This document shows, piece by piece, positions 1-11,334 of a DNA stretch of 64,000 bases. The stretch comes from Pycnopodia helianthoides. Taxonomy: Eukaryota; Echinodermata; Asteroidea; Forcipulatida; Asteriidae. Each line of letters begins with the position of its first letter. The first letter of the stretch is position 1. Position numbers and translations under genes: made by a program. The notes beneath the pieces were generated by a model, which did not search any database, was not told the origin of the DNA, and worked only from the letters and a program-made list of their open reading frames with translations. Where the stretch lies: the NCBI GenBank assembly GCA_032158295.1, contig CM063251.1, forward strand, positions 9,029,016 through 9,093,015. The letters are read 5' to 3'.

Positions 1-899
1 TAGCCTAACAAGAGACAATTTATCCTAGGATATACTGTCTCGGGGGACAATGTACCCTAGACCATAGTGCCTAGACAAGCCACGTAAAGTTGGCTGGGGG
101 CCACAATAGCTATAGGGCCACAATAAAGCATTCTGATTGGTCCGTTTTTGCATAGTTCGTGTATTTTAAATGAGGTCAACTAAGGAAAGTGTATTACTAG
201 TGGAGGGCCCCTGTCTGGTTCTCGAGGTACCATGCCTGATCACTGATCACTGGGGGATTTGAAGAATTTGTGTGTGTTTATGTTAGTAACCTTCAAATGA
301 CAGAGAATGGGGCAATACCTATTGACACATGAGACCTGTGATTCGTAAAATTGTCCTTTCGACAGTGTTTTGCATTAAATTCTGTTCGTTTACACGACTC
401 AAATACAACTTTGACATCCACTTCGGGAAGCGGACAATGTTACCTCCGTGATACAGTGACAGCTATTTTATGATACGTGAAAAACAAATTGATACATTAT
501 AAGAAAATAGATCGGTGGAGTTTTCTTATACCTTCTTCTTGCCTCTATTTTTTAGTATCACCGATTAACCTTAGCGACACCGATAGTGCACACAATGTAC
601 AAGTGCCGCTATTAACAACTCACACACTGCATGCGGAAACCAGGCTGTGCTCCAAGGCTAGCGCCGTGTACCACTATACAATATTGTTGCCTGCGGTGAC
701 ATGGTCCATGGTGTTTTGTACACCCAAAGGGGCAAATTGCACCCGAAGCGAAAGCCGAGGGCGCCATTTGCCCCCTGGATCCCAACCCCTCCACAGGCTC
801 CGAGTTCATGCCCCCGTGGTTTGTCTCTCTGGCCCCACTAGACACGGCACCGGCTGTATGGGACATGCCCCCAAGGCTTACCCGCTAGCTCCCCCCATG

Positions 900-1030
900 C
901 TGATGCGCCGTTGTCAGATGCAATTGTGTCCACCATGCAATACTGTCCGCTCCGGACACTTTTGTTTATGCAATCGTGTCCGGGGCTATGCAAAACCGTC
1001 CGGCGGACATGTACAGTATACATGTGCGTA
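900..1030. repeat. Cluster of palindromic GTCCGGCGGAC units alternating with ATGCAA
   Basis: Units of the form ATGCAA(T) plus a GTCCG..CGGACA palindrome recur (TGTCCGCTCCGGACA near 945, CGTCCGGCGGACATG near 998). The same pattern returns at 1363-1530. The block is GC-rich relative to the surrounding DNA and ends in a TGTACAGTATACATG palindrome. Confidence 0.6.
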
Positions 1031-1362
1031 GTAAGCAATGTACGCACATGTGCAGCATGAATAATCACGTATTTTATGATAGCAGCGATTACCCAACGGT
1101 CGAATATTTTCCCATAGGCTACGACGGGAGGGGGGAGGGGGTTTCACGAGTTGTTTTTCCATACAAATTTTACGTCAAAGATCTCCTTTTCTAATCTCCT
1201 TCCTATAGCCAAGGAATCATACACAGTTGTTGAATATTACAACTACACTTGACTACACTACGTACTGTTGTCACCAATAAAGTAGAAGCACAACAGTAGA
1301 GGACAGTGTCATGTGCAGTCTGATCGCAGCAACGCGTTAGACTCTTTACTGCAAGGACGGTT

Positions 1363-1530
1363 TTGCACGGGGCTGACACGATTGCATATGCAAATGTTTC
1401 CGGGCGGACACAATTGCAATATGCAGTAGCGTCCGGGCGGACACGATTGCATAATGCAAAACCGTCCGGCGGACATTATTGCATACATGCAATATTGTCC
1501 GCCGGATTGCATAGAGGACATAATTGCATG
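1363..1530. repeat. About 33-bp tandem units with GTCCGGSCGGACA palindromes
   Basis: Four units spaced about 33 bp apart, each with (G)TCCGG(G)CGGACA followed by ATTGCATA or TGCAAT stretches (CGTCCGGGCGGACACGATTG near 1430, CGTCCGGCGGACATTATTGC near 1463, TGTCCGCCGGATTGCAT near 1496). It is homologous to the 900-1030 cluster. Confidence 0.65.
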
Positions 1531-1725
1531 CGACACCGTCAAACTCGCTTCCGTTTTACGGACTCTCTGAATGCGAATCTTACGTTCGATTTTTCATCAT
1601 TATTTACAACTTGTATCCATAAACTGAATACATAGGCTTTTTTGTATAATACTCATGAGTAATTGATTTTTAAAAAAATACTTGCAGTTGGTTCAATAGA
1701 TTACTTTTATACGGCTGGAAGTAAA

Positions 1726-1779
1726 AGATCAAGTGACTTTTCGGAACCAGATTTTGGTTTCGAAAAGTCATGTGACCTT
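1726..1779. repeat. Imperfect hairpin, arms about 24 bp
   Basis: AGATCAAGTGACTTTTCGGA plus ACCA is inverted at 1754-1779 (TGGTTTCGAAAAGTCATGTG...) with a few mismatches and a short loop. Confidence 0.7.
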
Positions 1780-1919
1780 CGCCAAATTTGATGGTTTCTT
1801 TTATGAACCATTCTTCTCCATTCCAGGAAGACCTTTGGAATCATGTTCTAGTCTATTTTGTAGCCCAACGAAGCCGGAATGTCCCTTTAAAAATTAGCCA
1901 CAAGTGTGTGAGGTGTAGT

Positions 1920-2030
1920 AGCGGCGTGGTCAAGGGGGGGGGGGGGCTGGGGGCACGTGCCCCCCCCCACAAATTTCCAGTGCCCCCCCCACCAGGTGCC
2001 CCCTCCCACGAAAAGATAAAAAGAAAGAGA
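1920..2030. repeat. Poly-G / poly-C low-complexity block
   Basis: A run of 14 G is followed by CTGGGGGCACGTGCCCCCC and further C-runs. It can fold on itself or form G-quadruplexes. It probably belongs to a degraded transposable element. Confidence 0.7.
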
Positions 2031-2049
2031 AAAGGGGGAAATGCGTGTT

Positions 2050-3480
2050 TGTATAATCTAATGTACTGAACAATCGCGATCGATTCCACTTTTGGACTAA
2101 TTCGCCATAGGGTGTGGATGAACAAGATTCCCAAGCCTGTGATCGTAGGCTAATGACGGAGGTTAATACACAAGAGGGCGCTATTTCAGGCAATAATGTA
2201 TTGGCTATCGGGTAGACAAAAAGCCACGATCGCAGACTTGGAACCAAGTCTAATCAGCACAACGCAATATTGCTACCCCCAAAATTACCCGTTTCGAACA
2301 GCTCCAGCTGTGTCTTTTTCAGCTGTTTAAAAAAAAACCACTGTGTTATGCTCTCCACCAATAGAAAAGGCGTAACTGTCTGGGGAATTTATGAGCGAAA
2401 CGTATTATGTTGGCGATGTTTTTGCGGACGTTTAGCGAATTTAATATACTGCTTATAGAGACATATACATCGTTTTAACGATAAATTCAGTGTTCAATGC
2501 CACTGCAACATACAACGAACATGCAGATACATTTACTGAGCAAGGGCTCGTAACTTAGAAATAAAAAAAAAAAAAAAATGTAACGATGGCTGCCACCAGT
2601 CTACTGGGTGGCGAAGATGCACACGTTCAAGTAGGTAATCCCTCACAGCCTTGTACATTATTTGTCTGATCGTGAATATGGGCATTTGTTTCGGGGTCCG
2701 AAGTAGGAAAATGGAACTCAAAAAGTTGTTTTTCTTCTTCTGGTAGTGGGATGCATGTTTCTGGAATGGTTATGGGAAGCATCATCACATGCAGGATTTG
2801 GACCAGCATTCCCGTCAACGCCGTATCCATCAATATCTGACTTCATAGGAAAGAACGGAAAGGAGAGCGGAAATAGAGAAACATTAAGTAGATTTCAATA
2901 TGATGATCTTGTGGAAGTATCCACAGTTGTGATACTTATTCATACGTATATCGTGGCAATACAAAATTAGGCCTGCATGGCATTACCGTAGCCAAAGGAA
3001 AGGGGGTCCTTGGTGGGAACATCAATTTTTGGCAGGCCCTATGTTTACTTTGTACCATTTCGGAAAGCAGTCTGAACACGACAACAAACCATCCCAAACC
3101 CATGGATAAGAAATTATTAAACGTTTGTCCCGAAACGTCACGGACAATCGAAACACCCCATTTTTAAAACAAAAAAGGATTTTTAAACAACTGGATCGCA
3201 AACTTGCAAGATAACACACGCGCTATCAATGCTTGAGCTGCAGCTGCAAGTGCAAGCTTATGGAAAGTGAAGAATTAAGAAACAACAACAACTTAGTATT
3301 ATAATTTTCTTTAAAAATAGGGTATCGTAAAACAGTAATGAGGGGGAAAAATATACCATCTTGCTTATCAACAAAACCACTTACAATCTTCCAAAATAAC
3401 ATACCTATATTGATATTATTAATGTGTCTAACTAAGCACAAATCATGAAATAAATCTTAAAATATGTGAAAGCGACGTTT
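2050..3480. other. No recognised feature
   Basis: Unique-looking AT-rich sequence with a 15-bp poly(A) at 2564-2578. Short open frames on both strands have no recognisable motifs or splice context. Confidence 0.6.
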
Positions 3481-3489
3481 TAAAATGAT

Positions 3490-3870
3490 GTTCATAAAAT
3501 GCCCTCTGCTGACCTATCTATACCTGACTATAACTGGCAAAAATTTGTGTACATCCGAACTGGGGCTGGAGCCATTGAAGCATTTGACCACGTTATGATG
3601 CAATCGGCTGAAGGAGAAGAATTCTGTATACACTACTGACCACTATAGAAGACCCTTGGCAAAATTTTATGAACACCCCTTAAAAATATAATAAAATAAA
3701 ATGACCACTGCTGAGCATTAGGTGACCGCTGAAATCTTTGCTTGAGCCAATAAAGCATTGGACCACGTTTGGATAAAGAATGTAGGAGTAGAAGAATGTT
3801 GTAAATATTCATAAAATCATTGCTATGGTTCTAGATGACAACTGGTCCAATTTTTTAAAACATCCCTAGA
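3490..3870. repeat. Imperfect tandem duplication of about 190 bp
   Basis: The segment from CTGCTGACC (about 3500) through GAACACCCCTT (3680) is repeated in diverged form from CTGCTGAGC (about 3708) through AACATCCCT (3867). Shared blocks include TGGAGCCATTGAAGCATT / TGAGCCAATAAAGCATT and GGAGAAGAATTCTGTA / AGTAGAAGAATGTTGTA. Confidence 0.6.
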
Positions 3871-4082
3871 TAGATGAAATACATTATAGCTTATGTTTAT
3901 TTATTTATTTTTACCCATCGAGTTTCATTTGTGCTTTTATTAACTTGATATTTGAGATACAAAGTTGCGTCCCCTTAAGGTGATCCCTCCTTGTTGTATC
4001 ATAAACTTGGGTGTGATCCCACGGCAGTTACGCAGATAGAATGATTTCTTACTGGCACAAAAGAGAGAGATCGCCAATGTAG

Positions 4083-4150
4083 GGCTAGATAGCACAGTTG
4101 GTTGATCGCCAACACAGAGGTCGCAGGTTAAAATCCCGCTTCAGTCAATG
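4083..4150 (+). mobile_element. tRNA-derived SINE fragment
   Basis: An A-box-like TAGCACAGTTGGTTGATCGC is followed 25-30 bp later by a B-box-like GGTTAAAATCCC, an arrangement typical of tRNA genes and their SINE derivatives. Both boxes deviate from consensus (the B box lacks GGTTCGAATCC) and no complete cloverleaf with matching acceptor stem is evident, so a functional tRNA is unlikely. Confidence 0.5.
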
Positions 4151-4162
4151 TTTCTTTGTTCA

Positions 4163-4378
4163 ACCCTCGAAATTACATTATTGTTCCATCAAAATAATAT
4201 GATGTTTCCTTGAAATCATAATTTTCCCTCGAATTAATACTTCGTATCCTCGAAATAATATGTTGTGTCCTCGAATAATATAATGTGCCCTCGAAATCAC
4301 ATTTTAATTTGTTTTCCCCACTCAAATAACCTCTCGTGTCCTCAAAATAAATGTCTTTCACCGAACATTATTTCGAGG
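4163..4378. repeat. Degenerate minisatellite with CCTCGAAATNATAT units
   Basis: About eight imperfect units of 22-30 bp around (T/C)CCTCGAAAT(A/T)ATAT.ATG run from 4163 to about 4350. The last unit is inverted (ATTTCGAGGGA at 4369-4379), giving an overall foldback appearance. Confidence 0.6.
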
Positions 4379-4601
4379 GAACGAAATGAAATTAAAAAAA
4401 ACATGTCCAATTACGGGTTCCGTAAAACAGCTTAGTGTTCAAAGCTGAAAGAGTCATTAAACTGCTTAATCTTCTGACTGGCCACCGGTTAGCCAATCAG
4501 AACAAACAAAAGAGCTTGTTTCTACATTTCCTAACGTCCGAAATTTCAGTTTATAATAATTTTCGTTAAACAAACGTTTTAACCTTTCTAAATTCGTTCA
4601 C

Positions 4602-4892
4602 TTGTGGAAATTCATTATTCAACCCTTACTTCCAAACATGGATATCAACGACCACAGCCCCCTGAACCGATCACAAACTGATGTTCATATTAAGCAGGAT
4701 CTGAAGTGGGGGACGCACATCAACAGCATTCTCCAAAGAGCTTACAAAATGTTCTACAATTCCCCCCTGCGGCCCCCTGTATTCGCGCATGGTTTATAAC
4801 TGTCATTCACTATTAATATTTACGAAACACTTATTATGTATTATATCATGTGAGGGCAATACCGAAATAAGTGTTTATTGAATTGAATTCAT
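4602..4892 (+). mobile_element. 3' remnant of a non-LTR retrotransposon
   Basis: A short open frame contains VHIKQDLKWGTHINSILQRA, which matches the LGVxIxxDLKWxxHIxxIxxKA block near the end of CR1/RTE-type reverse transcriptases. It is followed by further degraded sequence and a 3' end with TATTGAATTGAATTC, a short-repeat tail often seen on such elements. Only the last part of the ORF survives. Confidence 0.6.
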
Positions 4893-5730
4893 CGGTATGT
4901 GTATTACATGTGTATTTTTATGTTTAATGTTTTTTACCTGGTTTATATTTAAGCACTTTTCAGTTTTGATTGTTTATTTTTAATGAATTAATTTTTTTTG
5001 CAACTTCAGGAGCTACAAGAGTTTAGAACTAATAGTCTGGAGATAGCACACTAAAGTGCCCTTTATGAGATAGACGAGTTTCCTGGGGACATTTGATAAT
5101 AGTGTACCCCACCCTTCAAAGAGTGGGGGGGGGGGGGGTCCCACCATGATTGACGCACATGTTACCACGCAGTGAAGACCGGCCCCTCGCTCTGTTATTC
5201 CCTATATCTGGTAGTTGATATTGAAACTCAATTTTCAGTGTTTCAGTTTAGAAAGCAATTTTCCTCCAGCAATCGTTGTCACTTACTCGCATCTTTGTCA
5301 TCCTTGTTGTGCGCTCCTCCAGATGGCAAGTTTTTTCGACGACAGGGCCCGATCTCATAAAACTTCATAGGCACAACTATTGCTAGCAGACCAAGTTACT
5401 AGCAAAAAAGGCATGTGGTTCACATGATTGTGACTCATCGGTACCTTGTTATTATTTTGATTCTATTTTCTGCTTTACAATACAGCTTTGTGGAGTTGGC
5501 CCAGGTACTCAAGAGTGATTTCAAAACTGGCACTTCAGCTGCGGAGAGATCTCTAGATAACAAAGTGTCGGCCTATGTTAGCATGGTCCCACTAGTCCTT
5601 TACGTAATGACAGTCAATTCTGTTATTTTCAATACTTCAAGTTAGCCCCTCCTGATCTATAATTATTTGCCACCATTCTGTAGAGTATGTGCCGCCATCT
5701 TATTGTTCAATTTTACTTCACATAGAGAGT

Positions 5731-6108
5731 TTAAAGACACTGGACACCTTTGGTAATTGTCAAAGACCAGTCTTCTCTCTTGGTGTATCTCAACATATGC
5801 ACAAAATAACAAACCTGTGAAAATTTGAATTCAATTGGTCGTCGAAGTTGCGAGATAATAATGGAAGAAAAAACACCCGTGTCCATGTTGTCACACGAAG
5901 TTGTGTGCTTTCAGATGCTTGAATTCGATTTCGAGACCTCACGCGTGAGGTCTCAAAATCAATTCAAATATTTTACTGAAAAATTACTTCTTTCTCAAAA
6001 ACTACGTTAAATTGTTATACTATCAACAGCTCTCCATTGCTCGTTACCAAGTAAGTTTTTATGCTAACAATTATTTTGAGTAATTACCAATAGTGTCCAT
6101 GCCTTTAA
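5731..6108. mobile_element. TTAA-flanked MITE (echinoderm GACACTGGACAC type)
   Basis: TTAA duplications at 5731-5734 and 6105-6108 bound an element that starts AGACACTGGACAC and ends with GTGTCCATGCCT, imperfect inverted repeats. The interior carries a near-palindrome (GAGACCTCACGCGTGAGGTCTC). This element type is abundant in echinoderm genomes (from memory). TTAA duplications suggest mobilisation by a piggyBac-like transposase. No gene is encoded. Confidence 0.75.
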
Positions 6109-6367
6109 TAAACCAAGAATCGCTATATGAAAGCTCGTCGATTGGGTTTTTTTCTTCAAAATCAAACAAGAGAATTCGATGAAGCCGAATTTTAATCAAT
6201 ACCTTGTAAAGGCTTTGAAGAAATTGGATGAAAAAAAAAAACACCATTTGAATTTGATCGAACTCAGTTAACGAATGAATCCACAAAAAATGAAATTAGC
6301 CCTTTCCATTAAATTAATAATGACATTCACGCATGCGTACAGACACTATTGTTGGCAAACCCCCTTA

Positions 6368-6480
6368 GTGTTAAGCATTGATCTACATTATACTGACTGG
6401 ATAGTGTAATGTAGATCAATGGTGTTAAGCACGAGGTACCATAGATATAGAATATAATCTATATCTATGCGAGGTACACG
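6368..6480. repeat. Two adjacent short hairpins flanked by direct repeats
   Basis: CATTGATCTACATTATAC (6376-6393) pairs with 6404-6421 (one mismatch in 18) and is bracketed by GTGTTAAGC at 6368-6376 and 6422-6430. Directly after it, ATAGATATAGA (6441-6451) pairs with 6459-6468 and is bracketed by GAGGTAC at 6433-6439 and 6471-6477. Confidence 0.85.
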
Positions 6481-6667
6481 CACAGACGCGTATGCGTCAC
6501 GCCAGCATCTGCCCCAGGCGCGGTGTTCCCTAATCAACCTAGTGTTATTAGTGCGCACACGCGATTTACATACCAAATGGGCGTCATGATCAAAGCAAGC
6601 CCATGTGGAACTCTAAACTCTCCCCCATTTACTGCAAGCACACGCTCTTCCTCCTCTCTGCACGTGT

Positions 6668-6792
<125 letters not shown>

Positions 6793-6839
6793 CGCGTGCA
6801 TTAACACAGTTCATAGTTACATGTTACAGCCACTAGGCC

Positions 6840-8290
6840 TACTTTGATCATGAAGACATCCCATTGAAATTACTTTCTTTAATATTACCCCTTGCCCAAT
6901 GAGAAAAAGTCCATTATCATATAGGGCAAAATAGTTTAGACCGAATTCGTTTAGACTAGGCATAACCCTAATATATAATGGGCCACGGAGACAGGAACGC
7001 CCATAATTGGGCGAAACAATTATGAATAGGCCTACAATTTATCCAGTTTTAAAATTAACGGAAAGTTTCAAAAGATGAACCATTAAAAGTCTTCGTATAA
7101 ATGTTAAAGTTTCAAACTAAAATGCAATGGAAACAACAATGTCACTTATTTTTAAGGATTGAAATTCTCTATTATGATGATCAAATTGAAGAAAGTTTTT
7201 CTCAGTTTAGTGAAGGCCACGAGCAATTCAGACATTATCAACAGCATTAAGAACAAGTGACGTTCTAAAATGTTAACACAAGAACGTCTTTGTTGAAAGA
7301 TAATGACAACTGAAGTGGAAAAATGGCAAATAAAATCATTCAGGTATATTGCGTTATACCAGTCCTCCAATCATGGTTTCAAGATGGTAAAATTTGCAAA
7401 GCAAAAATTCAACTGATGGATTGAGGACCTCATTAGTTGCTTCTGACCCCATCAACGACATTTCTATGAGAAAATTCCATTTTCTGCACGCTTATTTTAA
7501 AGCATTATTAACGATAACTTTTTCCATTATTGTCGGAAAATATTGGTTAATATACCGTTATCTTTTATAGAGGTTCATGCTGGATTGCAAATGTATTTCG
7601 TGTATGTTACACCAATTTCCACTTATAGCTCAGCCATAGGAGTATCACAAAGAAACTGCTGTGTTTTTCCCATGATTGAGCATTGAATAAACCACAAAAG
7701 CTTCGAAGATGCTACTGACTCCATCAAGGACATAACAACAAACGGATCAATGAGATACAAAGAGGTAACGCTTTACAATGCAAAAAACATGCTTCAAATG
7801 GCTTTAAGTCGATTGGCTAAGCCAATCAAGAGAGTGGTTTATTCATCTTTGCATGGGGCAAAACAGCTAAATAATTAATAAGAACGCCGCATGATCATTT
7901 ACATAATAAAAAATCACACTCTTTACGCGGGAAAAATTACGCCACATATTGTAACTGAAACAAGCGTAAGTCTCGATCTTAACCAGATGTTTGAATTATT
8001 TTATACGAATTCACAATTAATTATGAAAGCTCAATCCGGACGATCAATTTGTCCGACGCCAAAAACACTATAAGTGGAGGAAAGTCAAATTTAGTGGTCA
8101 CAGAAATGCTGCTCCTTTTTTGTTACTCCTTAATCAACGTTTCTCACAAGGGTTCAGTATTTTGTTGTGCAGTGTATCTTAACAAAACAGTTTGAGTGGA
8201 AAGCAATGTTGTGGTTTTTAGCTTCAGATCCTCCTCTTACAAGCTCAAAATCATTAGTACTATAGTTAAATTTTAGTTTTATCAATAACA
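6840..8290. other. No recognised feature
   Basis: AT-rich sequence without repeats, family motifs or convincing exons. Likely intergenic. Confidence 0.6.
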
Positions 8291-8309
8291 ATAATCAGAT
8301 CTTTTAAAT

Positions 8310-8822
8310 GTGCTTGGTAGATGTACACGTATAACTCTATCACGAAGATGCGACACTTTCATGTCAGTGCTTCGTGGCAACGCTCTAATAACACAAAAGA
8401 ATTGGGTACAAGAAGGATGTGCGTATCGATGTGAGTATCAGACCCAAGCCATGAAATACTATGGAAGTGAAAGCTTTACTATTTGCTTGGATGTTAGACA
8501 AAAGGTTGAAAGCTTTATGTGTACAATGCCCTGGCTGATGCTAAAGCTCCCTCAGATCCTGCTATTGTGTGTATTGTGTTTGTTTTACAGACGTGCTTGT
8601 GGAAGCAGAAGGATGCAGGTAATCTTCTCTACCAGTTTTTGTTATGTTGATGATCAAGACAATGATCAGGCTGTAGGTGATGTCATCAATTATGCATGTG
8701 GATTATAGAAAAAGACCTGTTGGCGGGAGAAGAGGTTATTCTGAGCAAAAGACGCCAAGGATGAACACCTACATGTTGAGACTTCTCCACATTCCAACTC
8801 AATATGACACATTTTGTTGGTA
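8310..8822 (+). other. Unassigned coding-like stretch
   Basis: An open frame of 132 codons (8310-8708) overlaps in another frame a 43-codon one (about 8691-8822) that reads MHVDYRKRPVGGRRGYSEQK then TPRMNTYMLRLLHIPTQYD and so on, and ends at TTGTTGGTAA. The GC content and charged composition of the second are higher than the surroundings. No family is recognised. It could be a decayed transposon ORF or chance. Confidence 0.2.
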
Positions 8823-8960
8823 AGTTCAACTTTCTATTAGCAGTCTTCATAAGATACTTCTTAACTGTTTAAACATTCTGGGTACATGTCTGCTTTAAAG
8901 CGTAAATCATACTGGCCCAACACTTATTTCCGCTTAAATCGTATCTACATGTTATGTTAC

Positions 8961-9021
8961 TCTTTGTGAATTGCACATCATACTTTGTGATTTGCACATC
9001 ATACTTTGTGATTTGCACATC
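8961..9021. repeat. 21-bp direct repeat, three copies
   Basis: TACTTTGTGATTTGCACATC(A) is repeated three times, the first copy with small changes (TCTTTGTGAATTGCACATCA). Confidence 0.85.
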
Positions 9022-9374
9022 TTTTTATACGTTCCAAGTTATAACTTTGTGTATACCTCTTGCTGATGTTACTGATATACAATAGGGATATTAAGTGAAG
9101 AGTTGGGTACAGCTGTGCCTAATTTCATAAAGGTGTGTAGCACTCGATTATTGGTAAATTATCTGGTATCTGGTATTGGCTGTAAAAAACCGTGTTTGCA
9201 TACTGATTGACATATAACTCGGAAATCCCTCTTTTACAATGTCCAATGGACATTTTAGGCATCAACATGATGTGCCTGGAAAATGGCTTTAACAGGAAAA
9301 TGCACGCATAATAATGAATCAAATTACGATTAAAGGTGTAAGTCCGATTTGAGAAAGTGAATAACGAGATTCTC

Positions 9375-9776
9375 AAAGGAACATTACAGAATCGGTAAGA
9401 AAAAAACTTGTAAAATATACTTTTTGATCACAGATATACATAAAACTTACACGGTCTAATGATGAAAATGATGAGGATGATAGTAGAAAACATCCCTTGA
9501 AATATTTCTGTCTGAAATGCCATATTTGATGAGAAATGAATAAACTAGTTTTCCGATTGGAGTTTATCGCTCAGTGAGCGTTTTATTTATTTGTTGAATC
9601 TGTATGATTTCATGCAAATGTGTAATCGGGTTTTCACTATTTACTCGTGACCCAGATGGCCGATCGATCTCAAACTTCTACAGGTTTGTCAGTTTATCTA
9701 ATGGTGGATTACATTAAGTGCTTACACTGCAAGCAGCTGTTATGTTAGCAAAAACCAATTCTGTAATGTTCCTTTA
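9375..9776. mobile_element. TTAA-type MITE, AGGAACATTACAGAAT family, copy 1
   Basis: It begins AAAGGAACATTACAGAATCG and ends with the inverted AATTCTGTAATGTTCCTTT. The interior matches, in reverse orientation, the copy at 48759-49143 over almost its full length. The flanking TTAA is degraded (TCAA / TTAT). Confidence 0.75.
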
Positions 9777-11304
9777 TGTTATGCTTTTATTCAAAAACAA
9801 ATCCGCAAATGATCGTCATACTGGTAAACTAGATAAAAACTAAAAATATATTATTGTCATGACCCTGTCATTATCTCTTTTTGGAGTTAATTTTCAAGTG
9901 CACCAAAATGGCAGTCAATAAAAAGGCGTTCAAGTTTAATCGCGGCATGTCAACGTTGGGAAAACTTTATTTCGAAAGACAGTGGCTATTTTTAGCTGGG
10001 AGACGAAAAAAATAAGCCACCAACCCAACTTGTACCATAGACAACTCATACCCAGGTTGAATCGTATTCGATGTGAATCAACTTAAAATGCTCTTCGTAA
10101 CCATTGACAAATGGGTTCTTTTCAGTTGAGTTAAAACATTTTTGAAAAAAGAAATTAAAATATATATTTCCGCGAAAATCGAGCCTACAACTTTAAGTAA
10201 CCGTTTGCATTAATTCAAAGAGATGCATGCACACTTGTGATTTGCGTTCTGTGCGCAAGAGATGATCTTTTTCCTTTGAAATGTCACGAATTTCTTTGAA
10301 AAAGTCACCATATAAAAATAAATAACACAACTATTCGACACCGGCAAAACCTAAAAAATTCGTCCCCAACAAAAATCCCGAAGTTCATTGACTTGTCTGT
10401 CGCCATTCATTTTTCGGCTAATCCATTACCTTTTGAAAAACGATTTTCAAAATTATTGTTAAAACTCTGTAAAATGAAAACAAATGTACATGTACATACA
10501 TGTATCAAGTTGATTGCTGTCCAATCCATTGTATTGAAGTTGGTAGATATTTAAAAAAGAGCAAATTGTAACTTGATGTTATTGTCACAATTTACTACAA
10601 CTAGTTGTCCTGTGATATATTTTAACTTCAGTTTAAAGCTTTATGTCGATCGGTTAACAATTTGTAGGTTTGATTTTCATTTTGTTCAGGTAAACTTTTT
10701 CTTGATGTCCAGCCTATTACAGAATAACTTTGTAATTCTCATTGTGTCGCACATCTGCAGTACAAGGATGTTACTACCGATATTCTGAAGTAATTCCTCA
10801 TGGTTCTTTGGTTTTTGTGGAACAGCTCATGTTATTTTTATTCCATGAGTTGTCCCACAAAGAACACAGATCAATGATTTATACAACATGTTGGTCAAGC
10901 TACAACTACAGACTGCGAGGAACCTGCTGGACATCGGACACCATTTATTTTTTAAATAACAGCTCATTTACATTAGTAGAATATATTTGATCCTCAATTA
11001 AGAAATATAAACTTTTGTTTCCAGTATAGGCCACACATAACGCTTTTAGAACTTTGACAACCATTACGAATTCCGTCATTACATGGTGGCATGTAAATGA
11101 AAATGTCTCCTACTTCAAAATGTAGCTCCAGATAACTTGCAGGAAAAGTACCGTTCACCTTAGGACACTCATCGGGTGTGATAAATCAATAAATAAGAAT
11201 TCTCTATTATTAATATTGTTATATTTAATGGAAAAAGCACGTGCAACTTTTATCTACTTTTGATGTGAAAAGGGGGAAAATCGGTCACATATTTAGTAAA
11301 GAGA

Positions 11305-11334
11305 AGGCATGGCCTAATGGTTAAGGCGTCCGCA
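11305..11334 (+). mobile_element. tRNA-like A-box fragment
   Basis: GGCATGGCCTAATGGTTAAGGCG resembles the 5' third of a tRNA (A box TGGCCTAATGG). No B box follows within 60 bp, so this is probably the head of a truncated SINE. Confidence 0.35.

Noticed and set aside
4083..4150. Functional tRNA gene
   Set aside because: A- and B-box-like motifs are present but diverged, and no matching acceptor stem or full cloverleaf can be drawn. More likely a SINE remnant.
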